The notes below the pieces were generated by a model. It was not told the origin of the DNA, did no database searches, and saw only the letters and a list, made by a program, of their open reading frames with translations. Of a DNA stretch of 64,000 nt, positions 22,201-32,639 are shown piece by piece. The stretch is from Tetrastigma voinierianum (lineage: Eukaryota > Streptophyta > Magnoliopsida > Vitales > Vitaceae): the NCBI GenBank assembly GCA_016808115.1, contig JAEQBH010002436.1:150001-214000 (forward strand), read 5' to 3'. The translations under genes and the position numbers were made by a program. Each line of letters opens with the position of its first letter. Position 1 is the first letter of the stretch.

Positions 22201-25200
22201 CCAAACAAGATGTCAAGTTTGGATTCCTTCCTCTTAATCTTCCTCATAGGAGTAATCTCCCTTCCAAAGCTCATAACAAGCATTCCCATGAAACCACTGA
22301 AATTTTCTAGCATGTTATTAAATAGGCTAACATGAGCATCCTCCACTCCCACCAAATGGTAGGCGGTATTCTCCTTAGAGAACCTTTGCCCAATTGACCT
22401 TTTTGTATAAGTAGGACCTTTCAAAGGATTCTCCTAGATTTCCAACAAGATATCTTTGAAGCACCATCATCAACAACCAATTTCTAGTTGAGAAATGCAT
22501 GTCCCAAAGATGATAAGAAGCACATGATGAAAACTTACTTTATAAACTAGCCACTTTTGCCAATAAAGTGAATAGTTTACTAATCCCCTCTCTACTAAAC
22601 CCTAAAACATTTACTCTGGTCTCTTTGTACATATGTTCACCATCTCTGAAAAAGAAGCAACTTTCAGAGGACTCACCAATTGTGGTATCTACCTTGAGCT
22701 CAAAAGGTTTGAACAAACGAACAATTTTGCTAATCCTCTATTGGGTGTCTAGCATCGACCTTCCCTTTAGAAAACCCTATGTTATAGCAATACTAAGAAA
22801 AACTTACTACATCGAAAATAGAAAGAACTTACAAAGACATGTAGCACCAACTTGTAGCGCTTCCTCTCCCATTTCCTTAATTCACTTACCCTAAGGGCTC
22901 GATTTCCCTTCATGGAAAAGCTTCAAGCCCCTTGCAACAAATCCAAGCAGACCCCTCTCATCATAAATTCATCCACAATGAAACTAATGGGTTCAACCAA
23001 CTACCTTAGCATTGACTACCTAAATTGAAATCTCAAAAAGGATTTCTGGGCCTCAACTCAAACTAGCATCTTCCTTCGTTTTCACCCAGCATTGATTTGA
23101 CGCTCGTGCTCCTCCCTTTGTTGTTATAGAGTCAACTTTTTAACATACATACATATATTTGTGCATGTGTTTATTTGTATATGTGCCTGCAAGTGTGTGG
23201 GTGGGTGGGTGGGGGAGCTCATAAAAAGGCTATTATTGTGCTTTTCTTGTAGTTGTTTTGTGTAGTTGTCTACAACCCAAAGGTCAAAAGTTCAATTCCC
23301 TCTATAAGCAATTTTTGCCACTAATGCCTGATTAGTACGTTAAGGGTTGAGGTGGGCATAAGGGGGATCAAGTTCAAATCCTAGTGGGGACAAAGAATGG
23401 GAAAAAAAACTTACCTATCAAAAAAGTCAATTAGACATCTATAACAACAAAAATCTTTCATGTTAACGTTCATCAATTAGTAGGTTCTTCAACAAAAAGA
23501 GATTCTAAACAAAGATGAAAATATTGGTTTCGATGGATATACCGCCACTTGGATTTTATAGATATATCGATGGATATTTTTAAATAAATATCGATAAAGC
23601 AAAATTTAAATAAAATTCATAAAAATATTTCTTTTAAAAGTTTTAAATGATAAAATATTTTTACATAAATATGTAGAATTAAATTTTGAAAATATTTTTG
23701 TTGACCTCAAACAAGACATAAACTTAAAGCAATTGGATTTATAAATAATGAAATAATAAAATAGGACAAAATATAGTGCAAAGAAAAAACATTAAATACC
23801 CCTAAATTTGTGAATCTAACATCTCCCATATTTTTTCTTCAAAAATAACTTATTTAAGACAAAAATATCCTTTTTTGTTTCATGCATTTACATTGCCTTT
23901 CAAAAGAAGGGATTGTTTTTGCAAGAAAATAAGGACATTTATATTAAAATCAGGAAGAAGGGTTTTATTGATTTTAAAGGTTAGGGTTAGACTCTCTCTC
24001 TCTTTCATTCATTCGGGGTCATCTCCTATACCCAATGCATAAAATATCCAAGGTCGTTTTTTCTTCATTGTATTGTTTTTTGGAGTCTGTTGATTTTTTT
24101 AAAGGTTGTGGTTAGACTTCTCTCATTGGTCATTCCTATACCTAGTTCATCATTTTGTTTTTGGGGTTTTATTGATTTTAAAGGCTCGCTCTCTCTCTCT
24201 CCCTCCCTCCCTCTAAACAGTCCCACAAACAACACCGTTTCATCTCCGACAATTTCTAGTTGGAGAGTTTGCCGAAAGTATGAAAATGAATGAAATTTGA
24301 AAGTTCTGAGAAGTTCTTATGGAACTTGAAGATGCAAAATTTGGAAAAGGGAGTAAAAAATGGTTTTCCGTCGACTCCAAGTCCTTTGAGGTTTCATTGG
24401 AAGGAGAAGGGAGGAAGTCGAGGGTCTTCATCACAAAGAGAAGCAGGGGTTTCGCCTCGATGCTTTGAGAGGAAGGGCGAAGCCAAGGGAATGGAAACGG
24501 TGGGAGAGACACAAATTTACAATAATGCAATCTTTCATTAGGAAGGAGAATGGGCAGACTTTCAAATTGGATAGCAAGAAAAATGATGCAGGGAGATTTT
24601 TGCTATGCTTTGTAACAAATGAGGATGGGAAGAGACACAAACTCTTCTTCCCATAAGGGAGGGGCCTTGTAAATGGGTGGAGTATTTTAATCAAAAAGCT
24701 ATGTGGGTTGGGTTTGGTTTCAACCCAAGGTGAGAAAAAGGTTTTCATGAAAGAGAAGGTCTACAAGGAGGAAACGACTCCAAGAGGGTTTTACCCAAAA
24801 GGGAACCCCCTTGTGGAAACAACGAAAGTTATAGGCAAAAGTAAGGAACTTTTAGCATGGATAGATGCAGGTGACTGCTTGCCCTTAGAAAATCTCAAAA
24901 CCCTAAAATCTTGCCCAGTAGGAAGCTGGAAGACAAAGCCAAACCCTTTTTCGATTGTGAAGGAGTCAGGGGATTGGGTTAAGGTGGCATGGAGATTAAA
25001 GGGGCACCTTATGATAGCTCCCCTCAATGAGGACCTCTTGTTTTCGGAGTTTGACTCCAATGAGGAAGCGCGATGGGTGTTGGAAAATGGCAGAAGATGG
25101 TTCAAAGGGGACCCTCTTCATCTGGAATGGTGGAACCCAAAAGTAGGCCACGTAAAATGAAGTCGAGGAAAGGAAGTCTCGTTGAGTCAGATGGTCTCTG

Positions 25201-28200
25201 CACTGGACTCCAAAAAAATCTTGAGAATGATAAAGTAAAATCATGGAGTATTCATACCTACTGATAGTTAAACAACCCCCAAGGACGGCTTACCTGGGCA
25301 AGAATTTTGGTGAGATGGAAGAAAAGGAGAAGTCGTCAACTATTAACATCCTCGCAAGATTGGTAAGTTTCGAGTTTCAAGTCTAAGTTTTTTCAACAAG
25401 GAGAAAGGTAGAAAATGAAGATGCCGAGACAGAGAGGAGAGACGAGTGGTTTCCACGCACGCCCCCAACGTGTGAAGCAGGGCCATGGAAAACATAATGA
25501 TGAGAGGAAAGCCAAGCCATCTAATGTGGCGTGGAAGGAGGCAAGAACCAATCTTTCAATGGCAGGCAACCTTACCCTGTAGCCTGAGGGGCAAGATATC
25601 CTAGATGTAGGCACTCAAGTACAAAATGGAGTACCTGTTGAAGTCAGATCCGAATCTAGGTTTGGAACCCAATGACTCAGCAAAGTAAAAGCCTGTGAAA
25701 CTCTAGGCTTGTGGATTTCAGAAAAAAGCCTAAGCCTTAGAGTGAAGGATCGAAAATCACTTAGGTTGTCGGCCCAAGGCTGTACTCTAAAACAACAAGA
25801 AGGGATGGGCCAATGTACAAGGCTCTCTTCATCTGGCCTCGCATTTCAAGCCTGCGCACTTGGGTTACAAAAAGAGGAATTTAGGGCTTGCCTAGGAACT
25901 GAGGGAGAAGTGAAAAGGAGAGCAGCAAGCCAAAGCACTCTCCACGAAGACTCCTCCAAAAGAGCAAGTCATGTGGCATTTTTAGACAAAGCAGAAGCAA
26001 AAGCAAGCCAGGAGGTTTCCTCCAAAAGGTATGGTTCAACGAGCCCTCTCTCCTCTTCTTTTTTGGACCGAGCCCCTGCCTCTGAGAAACTTTTTGGTAA
26101 AGGGGGGTTTTCTAAGGAAGATGTTAGGCGACGCCCTCAGGGCAAATCAAGGATCAATCTTTCAATGGCTTTACCATATGGCAGAGTGGCAGAGAGGTTC
26201 TTTGCCCTCTTGGACCAGATTTAGAAGAAGGGTAAGAAGAGGTGGAAGTCTTTTCAGGCATTCAAGATGTTCAGGAGGAAGACCAAGAGGAAGGGACATG
26301 GGAAGAAAGTTATCTGAAAGTGTTCACACTGGTTTCAAGAGAAGGATACAAAGAGGAGATTATAGTTAATGAATAGATCAATGCTAGAGGTCTGGATAAA
26401 AAGGTCCAAGGCACCTCAAAATTTGAGAGAGATTAAAAAGCTGGAATAGACAATCCAAAAGAAAAAAAAGTAGCAGCAAAGGAAGGTCAACCCAAAGGAG
26501 CAAGGGTGTTTTTTATGGTTGATCTATGAAGCTCATAATAATGTCTCGGAATGTGAGAGGTGCAAACGATGCCACAAAAAGGAAGCTAATCAAAGCTTTC
26601 CTAAGAACTCATCGTGCGGATGTGGTCTGTATCCAAGAAACAAAGTGGAAAGATTGCTCCAAAGGGGTCGTTAGAAGTCACACTCATTAGGTTCACACTC
26701 GGCTTCTCTCAGGCCGAGGTCTCCTTACGGGGGATGGTTATCCTGTGGGATAAGAGAGTGGTGCAGTTGATAAGCTTGGAGGAAAGTAGCCACACTTTGT
26801 CCTGCAAATTCAAAAACTGTGAGCATAACTTCATTTACGCGTTCACAAGTGTCTACGGGCCAACGAAGAGGAACCTTAGGGAAGAGCTTTGGAAGGACCT
26901 AGGAGCCGTCAGAGGGGTGTAGGAGGACCCTTGGTGCCTAGGGGGAGACTTTAATGTTCTAAGATATCCAAGGAACAGAAACAGGGAAGGAAGATGGACA
27001 AGGGCAATGAAAAAGATTTTTTCAAGTTCTTGATGACCGATGACCTAGTTTCAAAAGACCTTCCTCTCCAAGGAGGAGTCTTTACATGGTCAGGAGGACC
27101 AGGAAACCAGAGATTGGCCAGGTTGGACAGATTTTTTGTCACAAATGAGTGGGAAAACTACTTTGGAAATGTGCTTCAAAGCATCTTGCCAAAACCCCTC
27201 TCTAACCACCACCCGATTTTACTGGGAGGGGGAAGTGCTATCAGAGGCCACATGCCTTTTAGATTTGAGAACATGTGACTTAAGGCGGAGGGCTTTAAAG
27301 GTCTCATCGAGAATTGTGGAAAATCTTCGAGCTTAGTGGAATGAGTAGCTCGTGAGGCGTAAAACCCGGGAAGCCTTTGAAATCAAGCTAAAAAAATCGG
27401 GAACAAAGAAATTTCGAGATCGAAGGAGAAAGATCTGCCTTGAAGAAAGTGGCTTTTGGGATACCTTGGGAGCTCAACGTCCCTTAACCCAAGATGAACT
27501 AGGGAAAAATAGTCAATGCATTCCAAACCCTACTCACTAATCCTAGTGATTGGAGAACCAACCTAGAGGGCCTATCTTTATGTAGTTTGAATGATCAGGA
27601 AGCAGCAGTGTTAAAAGAGCCTTTCTCAAAAGAGGAAATAGTTGGGGCTCCTAAAGACCTAAATGGTGAGAAAGCCCTAGGCCTCGATGGTTTCACAAGT
27701 GCCTTTTGGAAATTCAATTGGAATTTTATGAAAGGGGAGGTTTTGGAGGTGCTTCTTCTATGAAACTGACAGGTTTGTGAGGAGCCTGAATTCTACCTTC
27801 ATTGTTCTGGTCCCAAAGAAAAGGGAGGGCAGAAGACTTCAAGGACTTTAGACCCATAAGCTTGGTGGGCAGTCTTTACAAGCTGATAGCCAAAGTCCTA
27901 GCTAACAGACTTAAAAAGATAATGGGTAGGCTGGTAAACAAAGCTCAAAATGTCTTTATGGAAGGGAGGCAAATACTGGATGCTCCTTTAATCGCTAATG
28001 AAGTCACACTAATGCCAGGAAAGGAGAGAAGGGTATCCTTGCAAATCGACATTGAAAAGCCTATGACCAAATCAATTGAGCTTACTACTCGCTCTCCAAA
28101 AAATGGGGTTTGGCAGAAGGTGGATAAATTTCTGGACTGGCTGCATCACGATAGCCTTCTTTTCAATCATCATCAATAGCAAATTTATTGCCATTTCTCT

Positions 28201-31200
28201 AAGAAGCTCTAGGGAAGCTTTCTACAAGGTGAGCCCTGTCCCCCTACTTGTTTGTCCTAGGCATGGAAGTGCTCTCCCTTTTAATAGACAAGTCAACCTT
28301 TGGAGGTTTCTTACCAGGCTTTTCTCTAGAAGGAAGAAGGGGGGAAGTAGTGAAAATTACCCATATGCTCTTTGCAAATGATAATTAGTCTTCGCACGAC
28401 TCCCTAAAGAGCAAAATGTTGTATCCGAATCGATTTGATGTGTTTTGAAGCCATGTCTGAGCTAAAAGTAAATCTGGAAAAAAGAGTCATTCTTCCAATG
28501 GGAGTTATGGAGAATGTTGAGCAACTGGCTCATGAACTAGGCTGCAAAGTTGGGGCTCTCCCCTCTACTTATTTAGGTCTCCCGCTTGGGGCGAGGCACC
28601 ATGCAATCTATGTTTGGGAAAGGGTTGAAGAGAGATTCCAAAAGAGGCTCGCTTCATGGAAAAGACAATACATTTCAAAAGGGGGCAGACTTACTCTCAT
28701 AAGAAGTACGTTATCAAATCTACCCATTTACCTCATATCCCTCTTCAAGCTTCCAAAGAGTGTGAAAGGAAGGCCGGAAAGAATCCAGATAAATTTTCTT
28801 TTTTTTTTTGGGGTGGGGGGTGGGGGATGGTGGCTCCTTAGAAAGGAAAATTCACCTAATAGATTGGAAGAATGTGAGCAAGAGTAAGGAGAAAGGTGGC
28901 TTGGGCATAAGAAACCTTGACGTGCTGAATAGAGCACTACTGAGGAAGTGGGCTAGGAGGTTTGCGACAAATGAGAGGGCATCCTGGAGAACCCTCATCA
29001 ATATTAAATATAGGACGATCGATGGGGGATGGTTCACCCTCTTGCATATGAGCAATTATGGGGTAGCCCTTTGGAAAACCATAGCTCTAGAAGCCGTAAA
29101 ACTGAGGCAAGATTGTGTTTAAGGTGAGTGACGACAAGAATATAAGATTTGGGAAGACTTTCGTGTGGCTTGTGTGGGAAGCTTCCCACCTTGTATAGAA
29201 TTGGGCCGACTAAAAGAGGCAATGGGTCAGGGATGGAAGGGTGGGAGCCTAGAATCCTAACTTCAGGCCATTCAATGACTGGGAGCTAGAGACAGTTTCA
29301 GGTCTTTATTGGGTTCTAAGTAGAAGCTCCATATCCCCTCAGCTAAAAGATAAAATATTATGGAAAGGGGATTGCTCAAGTCGTTTCACTGTCAAGGCCT
29401 ATTTTAGCTCTTTAGAAGGCGAAATCTCCCGAGTCTGTGCTAGTAAAAATTCTATGGAGCCATTATGTCCCTCTAAAGCGGGCTTTTCACTCAGAGGCCA
29501 AGTGGAAAAGTCTCACCACTACTCAACTAAAAAAAAAGAGGGTTTCACCAGGCAAGCAAGTGCCCTTTCTATGGAAAGGAGGAAGAAGAGTTGGAACACA
29601 TTCTCATCCATTGGGCTCTCTAATTCAGCGTGGACTGGATCTTCCTCCGCCTTTGGGGTGAGCGGTGTGCCCCTCTGACAGATCTCCTGTGAGCCGGATG
29701 CATTTCAATTAAGACAAATACAAATCAACTGGAGGGCAACCCCTTGTTCCTCCTTCACATTGAAGGAAAGAAATAGAGTTGTCTTCAAAGACACCTCTTT
29801 TCTCATTCTCAAAGGTACAACTCATGTTATACGATCTGCTCTCTCGAGTCGATACACCCAAAATGTCGACTTTTCATGTTAAACTACTTTTATGCACATG
29901 CCCTATGACTAGTTTTCTCTTTTCAGAGGGACTCGCTTCTGCCTCTTCCTTTTGTTTCTCCCATCTTCTAGCCTTTTGAGCCCCCTTGTATACTTCCTGT
30001 ACACAATTTTTGTTTAATGAATGGCTATTCCTTATTGCCTATTAAAAAAAAAAAAAAGGTTAGGGTTAGAGGTAGAGTTTGATTCTCATAATTTTTAAGG
30101 TTCTCTACCACTTGGAATTTTGATAGGTTTGCTCATCAATGAAAATATGGGATTTTTTCAAAATAGAAGTCATGGTTTATCGGCGATATAGCCAATATTA
30201 CGATGTAATACCAATGTGTCGCCAATATCACCAATTTATTGCTCAAATGATAATCGGAAGCATGTTTCGTGTCGGTGAGGACCAATATCCGATATATCGT
30301 CGACATATGCCCGACATTTCCATCCTTGGTTCAAAAGAAAGGTTAGGAACACGTGTATTTTCTCTTTCCCTTCAATGTTTTAGTCTTCTCAACTTGAATC
30401 TCCCAAATGTCGAGCTCAATGCCCTACCTTCTTCTCAATTCTTTTTAAATAAATGAAAACTTGTGATCTTAAATCCTTAAGATGGCTTCCTACTATTATC
30501 TAACAAATAAACTGGGATCAATTTTCATCGTGAGGGAATTAAGCAATCATATATTCAAGCTTTAAAGAATGTGTTTAACAATATCACTTTTGTATATGAT
30601 ACAAAAACATAATGCAACACTTCATACAATGAGAAACAAGATTAGGTAGCCCAAAACACTTACTAGGGCGACCAACTCGAATAAAGTTGAAATGCAACTC
30701 TCACAGACAAGAACAACTCAATTATCGATGAGGTCGCGCAAGATCATCCAAGTTTGCTGATTGAGTTTAACGACGAATTGTAGGTCTACTAGAAATCTTC
30801 TCAAACTAATTTAGAAATATTCTATCGTACTTTATAAACAAGCACCTTGACGAGCTTATCAAGGCAAACATATTAAATTAAATTCTTAAGCATGAACACG
30901 ACCGTGACTCCGAAATGCTGATCCGAAGCTTTTTAGGTTCAATATTATAACCCCCGGGTGCTGCAGCTTTATAAATCCCATACATCAATCTCAAATCAAA
31001 ATCAAACAAAAACAACCTCATGCCTTTATAAATCTTTTGCACTACATCTCTCTTGCTTGCAGGAAGCCCTAAAACCTTGTAACGATAGCAATCCTTCTTC
31101 GTTCTAGAACTACACATGAATATCAATCCAGAACTATCTGCCTTCTTCTTCAAAGATCCGAATCACCGCCTTTGTCAGCTTCGCACGTGTCCCCTAAAGG

Positions 31201-31515
31201 TTACCTTTTACTTCTTTTCTTTTCTCGTTGACCTTCTTCGTAGAGTTCTCTTCTACTTCCCACTTTGCTTCTTTTCGATCATTTTCATATCGCCTTTAAC
31301 TCTCTTTCTTTACATTTTCATCCTCCTTGTTCCCTTCTTTTGTTATTTCCCCTTCCCGTACTATTGTTGTTTGAACAAATAATAAATTTCTTCAAGATTA
31401 GTCTCTTATCGGGCTTCAAAAGTAGTTGCCTCAATTTCACTTTTCTCGATAACGTGATCTGCTTCTGGACAGGGTCAGAAGCTCCACAATCGTCTTTCAA
31501 ATTCTCCATGATCAC
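18487..31515 (-). CDS. DCD-domain protein gene with an 11.4-kb transposon-filled intron
   Basis: DCD (development and cell death) proteins are plant-specific, linked to stress and programmed cell death; the biochemical role is unclear. Coding blocks on the minus strand are about 31509-30903, 19484-19368 and 19251-18487. The DCD domain spans the first two and the start of the third: GLIFMCSSRTKKDCYRYKVL, GLPASKRDVV, LFLFDFDLRLMYGIYKA and NIEPK, then VRFSVLEDCLPLAEEKFKKV and KDNYY in exon 2, then VKNLCKLF opening exon 3. Both exon 2 borders are phase 0 with AG/GT. About 495 residues in total. Before the domain is a Lys/Glu-rich basic stretch; after it come an Arg-rich segment and a Pro/Tyr-rich tail. 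Oddities: exon 1 needs about four small frame corrections (near 31270, 31190, 31153 and 30930, mostly in A or T runs); exons 2 and 3 are clean. Clean downstream exons suggest a functional gene with sequence errors, or very recent decay. Confidence 0.85.
18560..18775 (-). repeat. Coding tandem repeats (GLRPEYYPP / SIEHHPPA)
   Basis: Three to four near-identical units of about 63-66 bp, each containing GGATAATATTCAGGTCGAAG on the plus strand. Translated on the minus strand, they give alternating GLRPEYYPP and PSIEHHPPA blocks. The end units are more diverged. The unit length is a multiple of three, so copy number can vary without breaking the frame. Confidence 0.85.
19368..19484 (-). CDS. DCD gene middle exon
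   Basis: Exactly 39 codons, phase 0 at both ends. It starts VRFSVLEDCLPLAEEKF and ends KFNCELNSDQ. It encodes the second half of the DCD domain, including the conserved CLPL turn and the KDNY block. The acceptor is preceded by a T-rich tract on the minus strand (TTTTTTGTAG); the donor is CAG|GTTGG. Confidence 0.9.
20735..21606 (+). mobile_element. LINE (L1-type) ORF2 C-terminal fragment
   Basis: The translations match the region after the reverse transcriptase of plant LINE ORF2: near the start a block resembling LPIYxMSLFxxP and RDFxWG; then ALVGKWYWRFANERDTWWR (20908-20966), EQGKFWDWFVE and, at 21324-21606, the zf-RVT region with KAGSYSVKLMYGLL, WNPLVPIRVGFFSFFAWEAS, TLDQLKQRGRPLASRCFLC and GEEET. 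The start is frameshifted. The fragment is truncated at both ends: no RT or endonuclease, and it stops abruptly at about 21606 with no poly-A, where the duplication below begins. It is dead. Confidence 0.8.
21613..22145. repeat. 222-bp tandem duplication with a partial third copy
   Basis: Copies start CCTTCCTTTCTTTTCCATA at 21635, 21857 and 22123. The first two are nearly identical over 222 bp (CAAGTAAAAAGAGAGGAC, AAAACTAGAATGCCC, CTCACCACAAGAAC); the third stops after the shared opening. The flanking CCCTTCAACAAAGACTTT occurs before copy 1 (about 21614) and before copy 3 (about 22101). The 5' side is fused to the LINE fragment, giving a chimeric open frame of 272 codons (21324-22142) that is not a real gene. 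Confidence 0.85.
22146..23220. other. Intronic sequence with unrecognised minus-strand frames
   Basis: The minus strand has an open frame of about 113 codons (22424-22083) with blocks such as AYHLVGVEDAHVSLFNNML and VMSFGREITPMRK. It looks like protein decay rather than random sequence and could be a remnant of a LINE ORF1, but I do not recognise it securely. The plus strand has a 108-codon low-complexity frame at 22568-22894. Nothing here is assigned a function. Confidence 0.3.
23196..23410 (+). mobile_element. SINE-like / tRNA-related patch
   Basis: GTGGGTGGGTGGGTGGGGG (about 23197-23215) is followed by two B-box-like motifs, AAGTTCAATTCCC (about 23289) and AAGTTCAAATCC (about 23370), and an A-rich end at 23400-23410. 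A-box-like sequence is less clear. Two B boxes suggest a dimeric or duplicated tRNA-derived SINE, or chance. Confidence 0.3.
23963..24180. repeat. Imperfect direct repeats at the 5' end of the large LINE
   Basis: GATTTTAAAGGTTAGGGTTAGACT (given in part; 23970-23993) recurs as TTTAAAGGTTGTGGTTAGACT near 24100, and the opening ATTGATTTTAAAGG recurs near 24170, each followed by CTCTCTC and, in two cases, CATTCCTATACC-like or CTCCTATACCC sequence. The spacing is about 120 and 75 bp. This may be duplicated 5' UTR of the LINE or a pre-existing local repeat; it makes the exact LINE 5' end uncertain. Confidence 0.6.
23976..23991. repeat. Left candidate target-site duplication of the large LINE
   Basis: AAAGGTTAGGGTTAGA matches 30055-30070 directly after the poly-A tail. 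Thirteen of its 16 bases are outside any A-run ambiguity. A similar but not identical motif near 24105 is a reason for some caution. Confidence 0.65.
24296..26370 (+). pseudogene. LINE ORF1 remnant with DUF4283-like domain
   Basis: ORF1 proteins of plant L1 elements bind the element RNA. The frame is broken into several pieces. Recognisable blocks are NDAGRFLLCFVTNEDGKRHK (24573-24640), LLAWIDAGDCLPLENL, then a DUF4283-like region (about 24955-25155) with WVKVAWRLKGHLMIAPLNED, LLFSEFDSNEEARWVLENG, RRWFKGDPLHLEWWNP. After about 25160 the frame is lost and reappears only in pieces rich in Arg, Lys and Ser (25709-26224). I do not see the CCHC knuckle that some members have. Confidence 0.7.
26526..29680 (+). 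pseudogene. LINE ORF2 remnant: endonuclease, reverse transcriptase, zf-RVT
   Basis: ORF2 nicks target DNA and reverse-transcribes the element. The endonuclease starts near 26526 with MSRNVRGAN and has the catalytic VCIQETKW, then GGDFNV (about 26942) and SNHHPILL (about 27200), where the usual SDH is SNH. Reverse transcriptase blocks: KDFRPISLVGSLYKLIAKVL (27841-27900), GRQILDA, a broken AYD region near 28060, FAND (about 28371) where the active site is FADD, LGCKVGALPSTYLGLPLGA (about 28540) and RLASWKRQYISKGGRLTLI. The tail has LLRKWARRFATNERASWRT (28938-28994) and WKGDCSSRFTVKAYF, then a degraded cysteine region to about 29680. Multiple frame changes and a G/T-run indel at 28801-28830 confirm decay. 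Confidence 0.8.
30055..30070. repeat. Right candidate target-site duplication of the large LINE
   Basis: AAAGGTTAGGGTTAGA directly abuts the poly-A tail; see the left copy at 23976-23991. The sequence beyond (GGTAGAG...) no longer resembles the left flank. Confidence 0.65.
30903..31515 (-). CDS. DCD gene first coding exon (frame interrupted)
   Basis: A candidate acceptor (CATACAG) ends at 31516, six bases before an ATG at 31509 that begins MENLKDDCGASDPV. A Lys/Arg- and then Lys/Glu-rich region follows (EDENVKKES, KEAKWEVEENSTKKVNEK), then GDTCEADKGGDSD, then LKKKADSSG and the DCD start. These pieces fall in different frames joined by single-base or two-base offsets near T or A runs, plus one in-frame TAA near 31290. 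The DCD core (31150-30935) is open. The last residues resembling SFGSAF are in a +1 frame after a run of five A; the donor is about ACG|GTCGTG at 30903. The true start is uncertain because of the breaks. Confidence 0.7.
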
Positions 31516-32639
31516 CTGTATGATCATTAAGAATCGCTAATAAGAATAAACCCTAAAGTCTTGACTATGAAAGAAATTGCACTTGATTATGCATAACCAA
31601 AACATTTCCCTATGTTCATTGCCTCCTAATTTCGAAAGTTCAAGGCACAATTGAATTCTTCTGCCAAATTGCATGAAGTATTGTGATGTAATAAGAGTTC
31701 TAGTTGATCATGTGTCAAGCACAAAACACATAATTGACCAAGCGTCAATCATGAAACAACTACACGATGTACTACCCATACACATTTGAAACTTGCACAA
31801 CACCCCATGTGATTGACATATGCACATCAAATGTAAATAACAAAAGAACTAATATATAAAAAGCATTTCAAATTGATTCCTTAAGTTCAAATCTAGGTGG
31901 TAGTCATACTAATAATAGTGGAATAGCAAAAGAAATAAGATATGTAGTATATTTCAAACGGACTACAAAAGACATGTCTAGACCTACTAGCAATGGTAGT
32001 GGTAAAGCTATAGCTCATCATGTGTCAAATAGAAAGATTCAGATAGTCGACTAATGGTCAAGGGGCCAAGCAATTTGACAACCAACTAAGTATAATCGTA
32101 CTTACCATATACATTATTCAAAACTTCCAAGAAATTGACATGTGCAATATACTGTAATTCAACATAAATAGAAGAAATAATATATAAAATACACTGCAAA
32201 TTGATTCCCCAAAGTCATGTTCAAGCGTCATGGTAGGGTAAGGCGATCTGATGAACAACTAAGACACAACTCATCCATGCATGGAATAGACATAACAAAG
32301 AACTTTCATATTGTCGTGAGAACGCGCCCTTTAATTGGCATTAATAAAGTTTGAATCGTACACATCCATATGCATCATTCAAACTTCTAATACCAAGTTG
32401 GCAATATCACATGATTTACATCTGCAAATCAAATATCAATTGAAAAAGAAGACACATTCAAAGCAAGTAGTGGCAATAGCAGTAGCAGCAATAGTACATG
32501 CAACAATATTTATACATAGGTGAAGTTAACACACAGCAAAGTGGTAACCTAACAAAAGAACCCCAGCCCAAAAAAAATTTAAAAAAAATAAATAAATCAA
32601 TGGTGACCTGAAATCAAGCTGAAAAAGAAAACGAAAGTA

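Larger units (their letters stand above)
23992..30054 (+). mobile_element. Near full-length, inactivated L1-type LINE
   Basis: This is a plant L1-like non-LTR retrotransposon of about 6.06 kb. The order is: 5' UTR, ORF1 (about 24296-26370), a short spacer, ORF2 with endonuclease (from 26526), reverse transcriptase (about 27600-28700) and zf-RVT tail (to about 29680), a 3' UTR ending GTTTAATGAATGGCTATTCC, then a poly-A run of about 14 (30044-30057). A candidate 16-bp target duplication, AAAGGTTAGGGTTAGA, flanks it at 23976-23991 and 30055-30070, consistent with insertion into the DCD intron. Several frameshifts and stops, plus altered catalytic motifs, show that it cannot move by itself. Confidence 0.85.
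19485..30902 (-). other. 11.4-kb DCD gene intron carrying LINE insertions
   Basis: The interval lies between two halves of one DCD domain, so it must be intronic if the gene is transcribed. Its contents in plus coordinates are: a LINE fragment at 20735-21606, a 222-bp duplication at 21613-22145, unrecognised sequence to about 23220, a SINE-like patch, and a LINE at 23992-30054. Both LINEs are antisense to the host gene. Confidence 0.75.

Noticed and set aside
23976..24000. GGTTAGGGTTAG as interstitial telomere repeat
   Set aside because: The plant telomere unit is TTTAGGG; this has only two TTAGGG-like words and is better explained as part of the LINE target duplication.
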